Of a stretch of 64,000 nucleotides of DNA, positions 45,070-57,598 are shown piece by piece. The stretch spans positions 248,001 through 312,000 of the forward strand of contig NC_022538.1 of NCBI RefSeq assembly GCF_000968055.1, read 5' to 3'. The notes beneath the pieces are model-generated. The model was not told where the DNA came from. It worked only from the letters and a program-made list of their open reading frames with translations, and searched no databases. Origin of the DNA: Alteracholeplasma palmae J233 (GTDB lineage Bacteria; Bacillota_I; Bacilli_A; Acholeplasmatales; Acholeplasmataceae). A program made the translations under genes and the position numbers. Each line of letters opens with the position of its first letter. The stretch's first letter is position 1.

Positions 45070-45117
45070 ATGTAAGACATTATAAAAGTAGATAGATATA
45101 AAAGAGGAATAATAAGC

Positions 45118-45795
45118 ATGCTAAAAATAAAGAACATGCCAAAACATGTTGCGATTATCCTAGATGGTAATGGTAGATGGGCTAAAAGAAGAGGTTTACC
45201 AAGAACATTGGGACACTATAATGGTGGGCTTAATTTAGCTAAAATAGCAACATATGCGAATGATTTAAACTTAGAACAATTAACAGTATATGCGTTTAGC
45301 ACTGAAAACTGGAATAGACCTAAAGAAGAAGTAGATTATTTAATGTCTAAACCAATAGAGATGATTCATAAAAATAAAGATAAAATCATCCATTCAAATA
45401 TCAAAATCAGTTTTGCAGGAAGAAAAGATAGAATTCCAACAGAACTTTTTAAGACTATAGAAGAACTTGAGATAAAAACATCTAAAAACACTGGGCTTAA
45501 ATTGATTGTTGCATTAGATTATGGAGCTTATGATGAATTACTAACGGCTATTTCTAAGATGAAAGAAATTACACAAGAAGAATTAGAAAAAAATCTAATG
45601 ATAAAAGAACCTGTTGATCTACTTATTAGAACGAGTGGAGAACAAAGACTTTCTAATTTTTTATTATGGCAAAATGCTTATGCTGAATTTTATTTCACTA
45701 AAAAACATTGGCCTTCTTTCAATAAAAGAGAATTGAATAAAGCTTTAAAAACATATAGTAAACGAAATAGAAGATTTGGAGGATTAAATAAATGA
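45118..45795 (+). CDS. uppS: Undecaprenyl diphosphate synthase family (cis-prenyltransferase)
   Basis: 225 residues. HVAIILDGNGRWAKRRGL holds the catalytic Asp and the DGNGRWA box; FSTENWNRPKEEV and the C-terminal LLIRTSGEQRLSNFLLWQ are present. It builds cis-polyprenyl carriers from isopentenyl diphosphate. Since acholeplasmas have no peptidoglycan, the product may serve glycolipid or other glycan transfer, or a different chain length; this is inference. AGAGGAAT precedes ATG. It overlaps cdsA by four bases. Confidence 0.92.
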   Translation: MLKIKNMPKHVAIILDGNGRWAKRRGLPRTLGHYNGGLNLAKIATYANDLNLEQLTVYAFSTENWNRPKEEVDYLMSKPIEMIHKNKDKIIHSNIKISFAGRKDRIPTELFKTIEELEIKTSKNTGLKLIVALDYGAYDELLTAISKMKEITQEELEKNLMIKEPVDLLIRTSGEQRLSNFLLWQNAYAEFYFTKKHWPSFNKRELNKALKTYSKRNRRFGGLNK

Positions 45796-46742
45796 AAAAA
45801 AGAATTATCACAGGGTTAATAATGCTACTAGTCTTAACACCAATTGTAGCAATTAACTCACCGTCTGTTTTTATTATCTTCCAAATTATGATGGGGCTTT
45901 TTGTTTTTGGGGCATCATTAGAGTTTATTAATATGTATGAAAAAGAAAAAAAGATAAGTACCGCAACAAAAGTAGTTATAATTGCTTTAACAGTACTTAC
46001 CTTTATTAACACTTTTCTAAGTTTAGGAACAGAATGGTCTGCCTTTTCTAATCTTCCTTTAGCATCGTGGAAAATTAATCATATGGCAATCTTAATGTTA
46101 ACGATTATTTCTCTTTTATCACTTCTAGTTTTTGTAAAAGAATTTACACCTAAAGATGTAGGAAAATCATTAACTATTATTACCTATATTGGTATGGGTT
46201 CAGCAGCAATTTCTGCATTACGCTTTTTAGGAGTTAGAGTGATAGTTTATGTTGTGTTGATCAGTACATTTACAGATGTTTTTGCTTATTTTATTGGAAT
46301 TAAGTTTGGAAAACATAAAATGATTCCCCATATTAGCCCTAAAAAAACTTGGGAGGGTGCAATTGGAGGAACAATCATAGCTACAGTGGTTGCCTCATCT
46401 TTTGCAATCTTTTATGGTAAGTTATTTCCTTCAGATATCTTTTTAGGAGAGTGGCTAAATAAAGAAGGTTGGAAAACGATTTTTGATGGTTTTTCTAGTT
46501 TAGGACAAAAGCCATTATGGCTACAATTTTTAGTTGTTGTCCCAATAACGTTACTTGGATCTATTGGGGCACAAATTGGTGATTTAGTAGCCTCTAAATT
46601 CAAACGTACTTATGAAATAAAAGATTTTGGAACTATCTTTCCTGGACATGGTGGAGTAATGGACAGATTCGACTCAATCTTATTTATATCTTTATTATTT
46701 GTTGGAATCATTTTAGGGATTCAAACAATTTTCCCAGTCTAA
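45792..46742 (+). CDS. cdsA: Phosphatidate cytidylyltransferase
   Basis: 316 residues with about eight membrane spans (first: IITGLIMLLVLTPIVAI). The signature KDFGTIFPGHGGVMDRFDS near the C-terminus and SPKKTWEGAIGG define CdsA. It makes CDP-diacylglycerol for phospholipid synthesis. It overlaps uppS by four bases and precedes rseP by 27. In Bacillus dxr lies between cdsA and rseP; here it is missing. Confidence 0.94.
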   Translation: MKKRIITGLIMLLVLTPIVAINSPSVFIIFQIMMGLFVFGASLEFINMYEKEKKISTATKVVIIALTVLTFINTFLSLGTEWSAFSNLPLASWKINHMAILMLTIISLLSLLVFVKEFTPKDVGKSLTIITYIGMGSAAISALRFLGVRVIVYVVLISTFTDVFAYFIGIKFGKHKMIPHISPKKTWEGAIGGTIIATVVASSFAIFYGKLFPSDIFLGEWLNKEGWKTIFDGFSSLGQKPLWLQFLVVVPITLLGSIGAQIGDLVASKFKRTYEIKDFGTIFPGHGGVMDRFDSILFISLLFVGIILGIQTIFPV

Positions 46743-46769
46743 AAATTAATTACAAAAGGTGGTAGAAAG

Positions 46770-48290
46770 ATGATTATAGTAAATATTATTGCATTTATTT
46801 TTGTTTTAGGAATTATTGTACTGATTCATGAAATGGGTCATTTTATCTTCGCTAAAAGAGCAGGAATTTTATGTCATGAGTTTTCCATTGGTATGGGACC
46901 AGCACTTTATAAAAAGAAAAAAGGTGAAACAATTTATGCCATAAGAGCTATTCCAATTGGTGGTTATGTAAGTATGGCAGGAGAAAGTACAGAAGATTCC
47001 TTGATTAAAGAAGGCATGCAAGTAGGGCTTATTCTAGATGATAGAAACGAAGTAACAGAAATTGTTTTAGATCTTTCGAGAGAAACTCAAGTTTTTGGAG
47101 AAGTAAAATCTCTGGATTTATACGGAAAAGAAATGGCTCCACTTTTTATTGAATTAGATAATGGAATAAAATATTCGGTTAAAAGAAATGCAAAGTACTA
47201 TTTTAAGAAAGACAAAGAATTACAAATAACCCCAGCTGAAAGTAGTTTTGAGACTAAAACATTATGGCAAAGATTTTTAACGATTTTTGCAGGGCCAGCA
47301 ATGAACTTTGTTTTAGCCTTTATTTTGTATTTGTTAGTGGCACTTATTTCTGGAAAACCTCAAAATACAAATGTTATAGGTAAAACTAATAACAATGAAA
47401 TTAGAAAAAGTGATCAAATTATACAAATAAATGAAAAGACGATTAGTAACTGGACAGATATTTCTAATGTTTTAGGGACTATTACTACAAATGAAGTAAC
47501 ATATACAATCTTAAGAGAAGAAAAAGAAATTGTCGTTACACAAAAACTGAAAGTTGCTTTACAAACATTCGGAATAGTGGTTAACACAAATGATGAAGGT
47601 CTAGTGTTTATTACACAAACCTTTGGACGTGCTGGAAAATCTAAAATCTCAGAAAACGATATTTTAACTAAGGTTAAACTCGGAGATGAAATATTTACTG
47701 AAATTACAGTTGAAAAACTGATTGAATTAGCAAACACATCGTCTGGATCAAAAACAATTCAATTGACAGTATTAAGGGGCAATGAGGAAATAGTTTCAAA
47801 TGAGTATAAAGCACTTAATGCAGATGATATTAAAAAATTAGGAGAATTGCCAGTAGCAACAAGTTTAAATATTAATCCTGAATATAAATTTGATTTAGGA
47901 TATTCATTAATTAAACCTTTTAAAAATATCGGTTCTGATGTAGGAGAAATGTTTTCTACAATTGGATTATTATTTACACCTCAATCAAGTGTAAAGGTAA
48001 GTGATTTATCTGGACCATTAGGTATTTTTAATTTAGTGAGCAATATTACAAGCCAAGGAATTTTAGCTTTAATATCATTCACAGCATTCTTAAGTATTAA
48101 TATTGGACTTATTAATTTATTACCAATACCTGCACTAGATGGAGGTAGACTAGTATTTTTAGGAATTGAAGCAGTAACTAGAAAAAAAATGAACAGAAAA
48201 GTTGAGTACACAATTATTAATGTTGTTTTCGTTTTACTGTTAATATTATTTGTATTTGTTACATTTAATGATATTTTAAGACTAATATAA
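46770..48290 (+). CDS. rseP: RseP/RasP site-2 membrane protease
   Basis: 506 residues, M50 intramembrane zinc protease. The zinc motif HExGH is at VLIHEMGHFIFAKRAG in the first span and the third ligand Asp in LLPIPALDGGRLVFL. A PDZ domain is central (about 205-270). The protein is longer than Bacillus RasP (about 420), with an extra segment near residues 85-165. It cleaves anti-sigma factors and signal peptide remnants within the membrane. AAAGGTGG precedes ATG. It is the last gene before the rRNA operon. Confidence 0.92.
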   Translation: MIIVNIIAFIFVLGIIVLIHEMGHFIFAKRAGILCHEFSIGMGPALYKKKKGETIYAIRAIPIGGYVSMAGESTEDSLIKEGMQVGLILDDRNEVTEIVLDLSRETQVFGEVKSLDLYGKEMAPLFIELDNGIKYSVKRNAKYYFKKDKELQITPAESSFETKTLWQRFLTIFAGPAMNFVLAFILYLLVALISGKPQNTNVIGKTNNNEIRKSDQIIQINEKTISNWTDISNVLGTITTNEVTYTILREEKEIVVTQKLKVALQTFGIVVNTNDEGLVFITQTFGRAGKSKISENDILTKVKLGDEIFTEITVEKLIELANTSSGSKTIQLTVLRGNEEIVSNEYKALNADDIKKLGELPVATSLNINPEYKFDLGYSLIKPFKNIGSDVGEMFSTIGLLFTPQSSVKVSDLSGPLGIFNLVSNITSQGILALISFTAFLSINIGLINLLPIPALDGGRLVFLGIEAVTRKKMNRKVEYTIINVVFVLLLILFVFVTFNDILRLI

Positions 48291-48301
48291 GCCTAATAAA
48301 G

Positions 48302-48332
48302 CCCTTGAAAGAAAAATCCAAGGGTTTTATTT
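48302..48332 (+). terminator. rseP terminator
   Basis: CCCTTG (48302-48307) pairs with CAAGGG (48319-48324), followed by T-rich sequence. Confidence 0.8.
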
Positions 48333-48361
48333 ATAAAAAGATAAATAAAAGCAAAAAGATG

Positions 48362-48390
48362 TTGACAATCATAAAGACATAAGATACAAT
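48362..48390 (+). promoter_or_regulatory. rRNA promoter P1
   Basis: TTGACA (48362-48367), 17 bases, TACAAT (48385-48390). The 345-base gap from rseP to 16S holds the rseP terminator, two tandem promoters and a purine-rich leader. Confidence 0.82.
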
Positions 48391-48479
48391 ATACAAGGTT
48401 GCTAACAAAGGACTAAAAAGAAAGACACAAAATCAATAAAAACAATAACAAAGAAAAGAAAAAAAGAAGTAAAAAGTTG

Positions 48480-48508
48480 TTGACAATAAAAAGATAAAGT
48501 GTTAGAAT
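48480..48508 (+). promoter_or_regulatory. rRNA promoter P2
   Basis: TTGACA (48480-48485), 17 bases, TAGAAT (48503-48508). Confidence 0.82.
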
Positions 48509-48637
48509 AATAAAGCGCGTTAGAAATAGCGAGCAAGCAATTAAGTCTTTGAAAACTGAATGATGATGAGTAAGGATAACGCGTTATAAAGATAACGCAA
48601 AACAAAATGAGTTAAGAAAAACAATTACAAAAATAAA

Positions 48638-50154
<1,517 letters not shown>

Positions 50155-50289
50155 AAGGAGAAAGGCATTAAAAATGCAACAACCAAATTACTCATCATAT
50201 TCAGTTTTGAAAGACCTAATAAGTTTTTCAGCAATTAAGATTAGATCTTTGAAAAGTAGATAAAATTCTGTTAAAAGAAAAGAAATATA
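50155..50289 (+). other. 16S-23S spacer without tRNA
   Basis: 135 bases, A+T-rich. No tRNA cloverleaf is found. Segments after 16S (TTAAAAATGCAACAACC) and before 23S are likely processing stems. Confidence 0.75.
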
Positions 50290-53125
<2,836 letters not shown>

Positions 53126-53159
53126 TACTTTTAATAGAATTTATCTAGTTTTGAGAGAT

Positions 53160-53269
53160 GTCTGGTGACGATGGCGAAGTGGAAACACCTGTTCCCATAC
53201 CGAACACAGCAGTTAAGCACTTCAGCGCCGAAAATAGTACAGTGTGCGAAGATAGGACGTTGCCAGGCA
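53160..53269 (+). rRNA. rrf: 5S ribosomal RNA
   Basis: About 110 bases: TCTGGTGACGATGGCGAAGT at the 5' end, CCCATACCGAACACAGCAGT in the middle, and GACGTTGCCAGGC at the 3' end pairing with the 5' end. Confidence 0.95.
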
Positions 53270-53319
53270 AATCTTAATTTTTATTTTTATAGCAAACTTG
53301 TGGAAAACCACACATATTC

Positions 53320-53396
53320 GCCTACATAGCTCAGTTGGTTAGAGCACCTGACTGTTAATCAGGGGGTCCTAGGTTCGAGTCCTAGTGTGGGCGCCA
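53320..53396 (+). tRNA. tRNA-Asn(GUU)
   Basis: 77 bases including encoded CCA. Acceptor GCCTACA pairs with TGTGGGC; the anticodon loop CTGTTAA shows GTT. The T-arm holds GGTTCGAGTCC. It is the last gene of the rRNA operon. Confidence 0.96.
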
Positions 53397-53414
53397 TTTT
53401 TTTTATCAAGAGGT

Positions 53415-53438
53415 AGAATCTGTTAGGATTCTTTTTTT
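53415..53438 (+). terminator. rRNA operon terminator
   Basis: AGAATC (53415-53420) pairs with GATTCT (53427-53432), followed by T run. Confidence 0.8.
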
Positions 53439-53535
53439 ATTTTTAAAGACCTTTTTAAGTTATTTTTATAATTATATAGTATAATGTTTAATAGATAAAT
53501 GAAATACACAATACATGAAAAGAGAGGTTGTTAGA

Positions 53536-53835
53536 ATGAACTTTATCATTAAAAATGAAGAAATATTTTTATTAGAAAATGAAAAGAAATTAGCGTTAAT
53601 TACTTTTCCTATTAAAACTAAAGATGTTTACAATATAAATCATGTATTTGTAGACCCTAGCTTACGCGGACAAGGAATGGCTTCTAAAATTATGGAAGCT
53701 TTATATAATTATATGAAAGAGCATAATTATAAGGTGATAGCAACCTGCCCTTATGCTGTATCATGGTTTGAAAAAAACCCAGAAAAAAACGATATATTAA
53801 TAGAAAGTGACGATCCTGTTGTATGCAACCTTTAA
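53536..53835 (+). CDS. Small GNAT-type N-acetyltransferase (YjdJ-like)
   Basis: 99 residues. [20 protein letters not shown] is the acetyl-CoA-binding signature of the minimal GNAT/YidJ family, then [19 protein letters not shown] with the family's Cys-Pro-Tyr motif. The substrate is unknown. Start is ATG 53536 after AGAGAGG; ATG 53515 is upstream of that site. It overlaps udk by 13 bases and heads the salvage operon. Confidence 0.85.
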
Positions 53836-54455
53836 AACCATTTTTGATTTTAGTAGCTGGAGGATCTGCGTCTGGAAAAAGTACAGTAGTAAGTAAAATA
53901 TTAGAAAAAGCTGGACTTGATGATGTTTTAATTATTAAGCATGATGATTATTATAATAATCAGGATGATATGACAATGGATGAAAGATTAAAAGTTAATT
54001 ATGATCATCCAAATTCTCTTGATGATAAACTTTTATATAAAGATCTTATTGAACTATTAAAAGGAAATGAAATATCAAAACCAACATATGATTTTGTTAA
54101 TTATACAAGAAGCAAAGAAACTGAAATAGTTAAACCTAAGCCAGTTATTATAGTTGAAGGCATACTTATCTTAACTAACAAAAAAATAAGAGATTTAGCA
54201 GATATTAAATTATTTGTTGAGTCAGATGATGATGTTAGATTTATTAGAAGACTTAAAAGAGATTTAGTCGAAAGAGGAAGAAGTTTGGAAAGTATTGTTT
54301 CACAATATTTAGAAACAGTTAAACCGATGCATTATGAGTTTGTTAAACCAACAAAAAGATATGCAGATATCATTATTCCTAATGACCAAACACACGATGT
54401 TGCAGTTGATGTTATTACTGGTAAAATTAAACAAATTAGTGGGGAAAAGAAATGA
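53823..54455 (+). CDS. udk: Uridine kinase
   Basis: 210 residues. P-loop [18 protein letters not shown] near the start; [20 protein letters not shown] holds the catalytic Asp, and YDHPNSLDD the uridine-binding segment. [10 protein letters not shown] and [13 protein letters not shown] follow. It phosphorylates uridine and cytidine for salvage, which is needed in organisms with limited pyrimidine synthesis. It overlaps both neighbours by a few bases. Confidence 0.94.
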
Positions 54456-55075
54456 AATTAATTATAGCAGCAATGCAAGAAGAAATTAAAGGATACATTA
54501 ACGGTGCTAAACTGGTTTCAGAAAAGCCATTTTTAGTTTATGAGAAAAAAGATACAATTGCCATTATCTCAGGCATAGGTAAAGTTAATGCGGCAGCTTC
54601 TTTAACATATGCTCTTACTAAATATAAAAATATAGACTTGATTATTAACATAGGCTTTGTAGGGGGATATGAACCTCTTGAACAAAAGGACATTGTTATA
54701 GTAAAAAATTCAACCTATCATGATTTTGATTTATCTTTCTTTGGATATAAAAAAGGACAAGTGCCAAAGATGCCAGAGTTATTTGAAACAGATACTAAAT
54801 TCTTAGATAAATTTAAAAACTATAAAAAGGTTTCACTCTATACTGGTGATACTTTTATGACAGAAAAACTTATCACAGAAGATGTTATCATAGCAGATAT
54901 GGAAGGAACAGCCTACTATCATGTAGCACACTTATTTAATACGCCAATTTTAGCGATTAAAGTCATTTCTGATGTTATTGGTAAAAACAATCAATTAGAC
55001 GATTACAAGGCATTTGAATCAACTAAACAAGATTATATAGATGATGTTTTAAAAACTATTTTAAAGGAAGTATAA
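54452..55075 (+). CDS. 5'-Methylthioadenosine/S-adenosylhomocysteine nucleosidase-like
   Basis: 207 residues, nucleoside phosphorylase fold. IIAAMQEEIKGYINGAKLV is the MtnN-like N-terminus; SGIGKVNAAASLTYAL is the phosphate/ribose segment; IADMEGTAYYHVAH has the ribose-contacting Met-Glu; VISDVIGKN has the catalytic Asp. It cleaves adenine from MTA or SAH. It lies between udk and a DJ-1 gene and overlaps udk by four bases. Confidence 0.88.
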   Translation: MKLIIAAMQEEIKGYINGAKLVSEKPFLVYEKKDTIAIISGIGKVNAAASLTYALTKYKNIDLIINIGFVGGYEPLEQKDIVIVKNSTYHDFDLSFFGYKKGQVPKMPELFETDTKFLDKFKNYKKVSLYTGDTFMTEKLITEDVIIADMEGTAYYHVAHLFNTPILAIKVISDVIGKNNQLDDYKAFESTKQDYIDDVLKTILKEV

Positions 55076-55077
55076 CG

Positions 55078-55626
55078 ATGAAAAAAGGACTAATAGTATT
55101 ATTTGATAATGTGGAAGACTCAGAAGCACTAGCAACTAGAGCATTACTAGTCCGAGGAGAAATCCAAGTTGATACAGCTACTAAAAATAAAAATAAACAA
55201 ATAAGAACAGCTTATGGACTTAGTGTTAATGTAGAATATTTATTAGATGAGATTAATCCCTTAGACTATGATTTTTTACTGATTCCAGGTGGAAAATATG
55301 TTGAACAGATTATTGAAAGTGAAAAAGACTTGTTAAAATTAATGATAGAGTTTAATCAAAAAGAAAAGTTAATAGCAGCTATATGTGCAGGACCTAGATT
55401 TCTAGGAAAACTTAATTTATTAGAAAATAAAAACTACACATGCTATCCTGGTTGTGAACTAAAGATTAATCAAGGAACTTATCATAAAGATCAAAAAGTA
55501 GTCATAGATAGTAACATCATTACTGCTAGATCAGCAGGTGTAGTGATAGATTTTGCATATGAAATAATAAAAAAATTAGAAGGTCAAGAAAAAGCATCAA
55601 AGGTGCTAAAAGAAATTGTTTATTAA
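55078..55626 (+). CDS. DJ-1/PfpI family protein
   Basis: 182 residues, class I amidotransferase-like fold. The elbow cysteine is in LIAAICAGPRFLGKL and an acidic residue precedes it (YDFLLIPGG). ITARSAGVVIDFAYEII matches the C-terminus of the DJ-1 group (YajL/ThiJ). Members act on glyoxal adducts or as chaperones; the role here is not certain. It starts 2 bases after the nucleosidase stop, so it is part of the operon. Confidence 0.88.
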   Translation: MKKGLIVLFDNVEDSEALATRALLVRGEIQVDTATKNKNKQIRTAYGLSVNVEYLLDEINPLDYDFLLIPGGKYVEQIIESEKDLLKLMIEFNQKEKLIAAICAGPRFLGKLNLLENKNYTCYPGCELKINQGTYHKDQKVVIDSNIITARSAGVVIDFAYEIIKKLEGQEKASKVLKEIVY

Positions 55627-55637
55627 GAGGGGACTAT

Positions 55638-56993
55638 ATGACAATTATTTTATACAACTTAGAAGAACATAAAGAAACATTACAACAAATAATTTCAGAA
55701 CAATATAAAGTTTTATCATTTCAAAATTCTGAAGAAATAGAAAATAGTACCCATACTAATGGACACTATATAGTAGTAACCACTACTGAAGGTAAAAAAG
55801 AAGTTGAATCAATATTTGAAGAAAACACTTTATTTCTTTGTGTAGGTAATGAAAATAAGGAAAAGAATGATTTTTTTGATGTTATAAAGATACCGGTTGA
55901 TAAAGAAGATGTTATTGAAAAAATAGAAAAAGCATCTTACCATTTAGAGTATCAAAAAATGAGGTTATTATATGAACCTAAAAAGGTCTCTAAAACAACT
56001 GATGAATTAGGTTTATATACTAAAAAGTTTATTGAAAACTATTTAAAGAGCACTAATAAACTAGAAAATAGAGCTATCTTAGTTTATTTTAACTTAGAGG
56101 CAGTCCCTTTACTTCATAAAATTTATGGTAGACAAACAACGTTTAAAGCACTTTCTAATATTGTTAAACAAATTAAGAATGTTTTTCCAAAATTACTTTT
56201 ATCTAGATATCACGCCTTTGAACTAGTAGGCACAATCATTGAAGAAGATTATAAAGAAGCAGAACCACTATTATCTATACTTTCTCAAAAGATGATTGAA
56301 CTAGAGGGTATCCCATTACCAATAGAAATCATTATTAGATATCAATACTATAAACCTGGTATAGATAACCCGGAAGAAATTATAAAAACACTTAGAAAAG
56401 AGTCAATTGAAACTAGAAGAAACCATGTTCTTAATGATAAAACAAGATACTTAAGTCAACTTCAAGAAACACTTGAATCATCCAATTATGAAAGTAAAGA
56501 TCATATTAATAATTTGGAAAAACTAACAATAGAATTTATGAAAGAATTGAATCTAAGTGAAGTAGAAAAGAAAAATTTAACGGACGCGGTAAGATTACAC
56601 GATATTGGTAAATTAGGAATAGCAAAAAGTATCCTTGAAAAACCTAGCAAACTAACAGAAGAAGAATATAATGAAATAAAAAAACATCCCGAATATGGAT
56701 ATCACATTGTTTTATTTGAAGGATTTCCGGTTGTAATCGCAAAAGCAATCCTTCACCATCATGAAAGATTTGATGGTATGGGTTACCCAGCAAAATTAAA
56801 AGGCAACAAGATTCCTTATCTATCGCGCATTATAGCCATTTTAGATTCTTTTGAAGTAATGACAAGAGGTAGAGTTTATAAGGCTTCTATGAGCGAAAAT
56901 GAAGCTATTAATGAGCTTGAAAGAAATAAAGGAACACAATTTGATCCAGAATTAGTTGAAAAATTTATAAAAGTATTAAAAAGAAAAAAATAA
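55638..56993 (+). CDS. HD-GYP phosphodiesterase with degenerate GGDEF-like domain
   Basis: 451 residues. Residues 1-105 have a receiver-like pattern without an obvious Asp. About 125-270 looks like a GGDEF fold: LGLYTKKFIENYL, RAILVYFNLEAVPLLHKIYG, then SRYHAFEL where GGDEF should be, so no cyclase activity is expected. The C-terminus is HD-GYP with HDIGK (H321-D322) and HHHERFDGMGYP (GYP 382-384). The family hydrolyses cyclic di-GMP. Metal ligands look complete. It ends the GNAT-udk operon; AAGAGGGG precedes ATG. Confidence 0.88.
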   Translation: MTIILYNLEEHKETLQQIISEQYKVLSFQNSEEIENSTHTNGHYIVVTTTEGKKEVESIFEENTLFLCVGNENKEKNDFFDVIKIPVDKEDVIEKIEKASYHLEYQKMRLLYEPKKVSKTTDELGLYTKKFIENYLKSTNKLENRAILVYFNLEAVPLLHKIYGRQTTFKALSNIVKQIKNVFPKLLLSRYHAFELVGTIIEEDYKEAEPLLSILSQKMIELEGIPLPIEIIIRYQYYKPGIDNPEEIIKTLRKESIETRRNHVLNDKTRYLSQLQETLESSNYESKDHINNLEKLTIEFMKELNLSEVEKKNLTDAVRLHDIGKLGIAKSILEKPSKLTEEEYNEIKKHPEYGYHIVLFEGFPVVIAKAILHHHERFDGMGYPAKLKGNKIPYLSRIIAILDSFEVMTRGRVYKASMSENEAINELERNKGTQFDPELVEKFIKVLKRKK

Positions 56994-57015
56994 TAAAAAA
57001 GATTTAAAAAAAGTA

Positions 57016-57043
57016 TTGACAAACGCATAAAAATCATTATAAT
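57016..57043 (+). promoter_or_regulatory. tRNA-Glu/Arg promoter
   Basis: TTGACA (57016-57021), 16 bases, TATAAT (57038-57043). Confidence 0.8.
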
Positions 57044-57063
57044 TATACGTGCGTTTGATTGAT

Positions 57064-57139
57064 GGCCCGTTGGAGAAACGGTTAACTCACATGCCTTTCA
57101 CGCATGCATTCACGGGTTCGAATCCCGTACGGGTCACCA
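57064..57139 (+). tRNA. tRNA-Glu(UUC)
   Basis: 76 bases. Acceptor GGCCCGT pairs with ACGGGTC; anticodon loop CTTTCAC gives TTC; CCA is encoded. Confidence 0.95.
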
Positions 57140-57148
57140 TTAATATTA

Positions 57149-57225
57149 GCACCCATAGCTCAATTGGATAGAGCGTCTGACTACGGATCAGGAGGCTAGG
57201 GGTTCAAATCCTCTTGGGTGCACCA
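57149..57225 (+). tRNA. tRNA-Arg(ACG)
   Basis: 77 bases. Acceptor GCACCCA pairs with TGGGTGC; anticodon ACG, whose first base is normally converted to inosine by TadA. Confidence 0.95.
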
Positions 57226-57252
57226 TTTAATTTGAAAAAACGTAAAAAGTTG

Positions 57253-57281
57253 TTGACTTAAAATTAAATGTTTGATACAAT
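57253..57281 (+). promoter_or_regulatory. tRNA-Pro/Gly promoter
   Basis: TTGACT (57253-57258), 17 bases, TACAAT (57276-57281) with TGA before. Confidence 0.75.
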
Positions 57282-57296
57282 AATTAAGCAAGTCAT

Positions 57297-57373
57297 CGGG
57301 AAGTAGCTTAGCTTGGTAGAGCGCCTGGTTTGGGACCAGGAGGTCGCAGGTTCAAATCCTGTCTTCCCGACCA
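57297..57373 (+). tRNA. tRNA-Pro(UGG)
   Basis: 77 bases. Acceptor CGGGAAG pairs with CTTCCCG; anticodon loop TTTGGGA gives TGG; CCA encoded. Confidence 0.95.
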
Positions 57374-57386
57374 TCTTAATAAAATT

Positions 57387-57461
57387 GCGGGTGTCGTATA
57401 ATGGCTATTACCTTAGCCTTCCAAGCTAAAGACGTGGGTTCGATTCCCATCACCCGCTCCA
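57387..57461 (+). tRNA. tRNA-Gly(UCC)
   Basis: 75 bases. Acceptor GCGGGTG pairs with CACCCGC; anticodon loop CTTCCAA gives TCC; CCA encoded. Confidence 0.95.
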
Positions 57462-57475
57462 ATTTTAAAACTAAC

Positions 57476-57504
57476 ACTCATGATTATAAATCGTGAGTTT
57501 TTTT
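57476..57504 (+). terminator. tRNA cluster terminator
   Basis: ACTCATGATT (57476-57485) pairs with AATCGTGAGT (57489-57498), followed by T run. Confidence 0.88.
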
Positions 57505-57534
57505 AATTTATATGCTCAGTATGATGATACATAC

Positions 57535-57563
57535 TTTATAGTATTAGATGTTTATGCTACAAT
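57535..57563 (+). promoter_or_regulatory. cas9 promoter
   Basis: Extended -10 TGCTACAAT (hexamer 57558-57563) with a weak -35 TTTATA (57535-57540) at 17 bases. The leader to ATG 57599 is about 30 bases and carries GGGAGGA. Confidence 0.65.
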
Positions 57564-57598
57564 GGTGTAAAGTTCTATTATTAATAACGGGAGGATAT

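Noticed and set aside
50155-50289. tRNA-Ile or tRNA-Ala in the 16S-23S spacer
   Set aside because: No cloverleaf, GGTTCRA motif or CCA was found in this stretch.
57548-57598. Earlier in-frame ATG for cas9
   Set aside because: It overlaps the -10 promoter element and has no ribosome site; ATG 57599 after GGGAGGA begins at the usual Cas9 N-terminus.
57505-57598. A second tracrRNA upstream of cas9
   Set aside because: No stretch there is complementary to the repeat; the anti-repeat is found only at 60901-60934 within this window.
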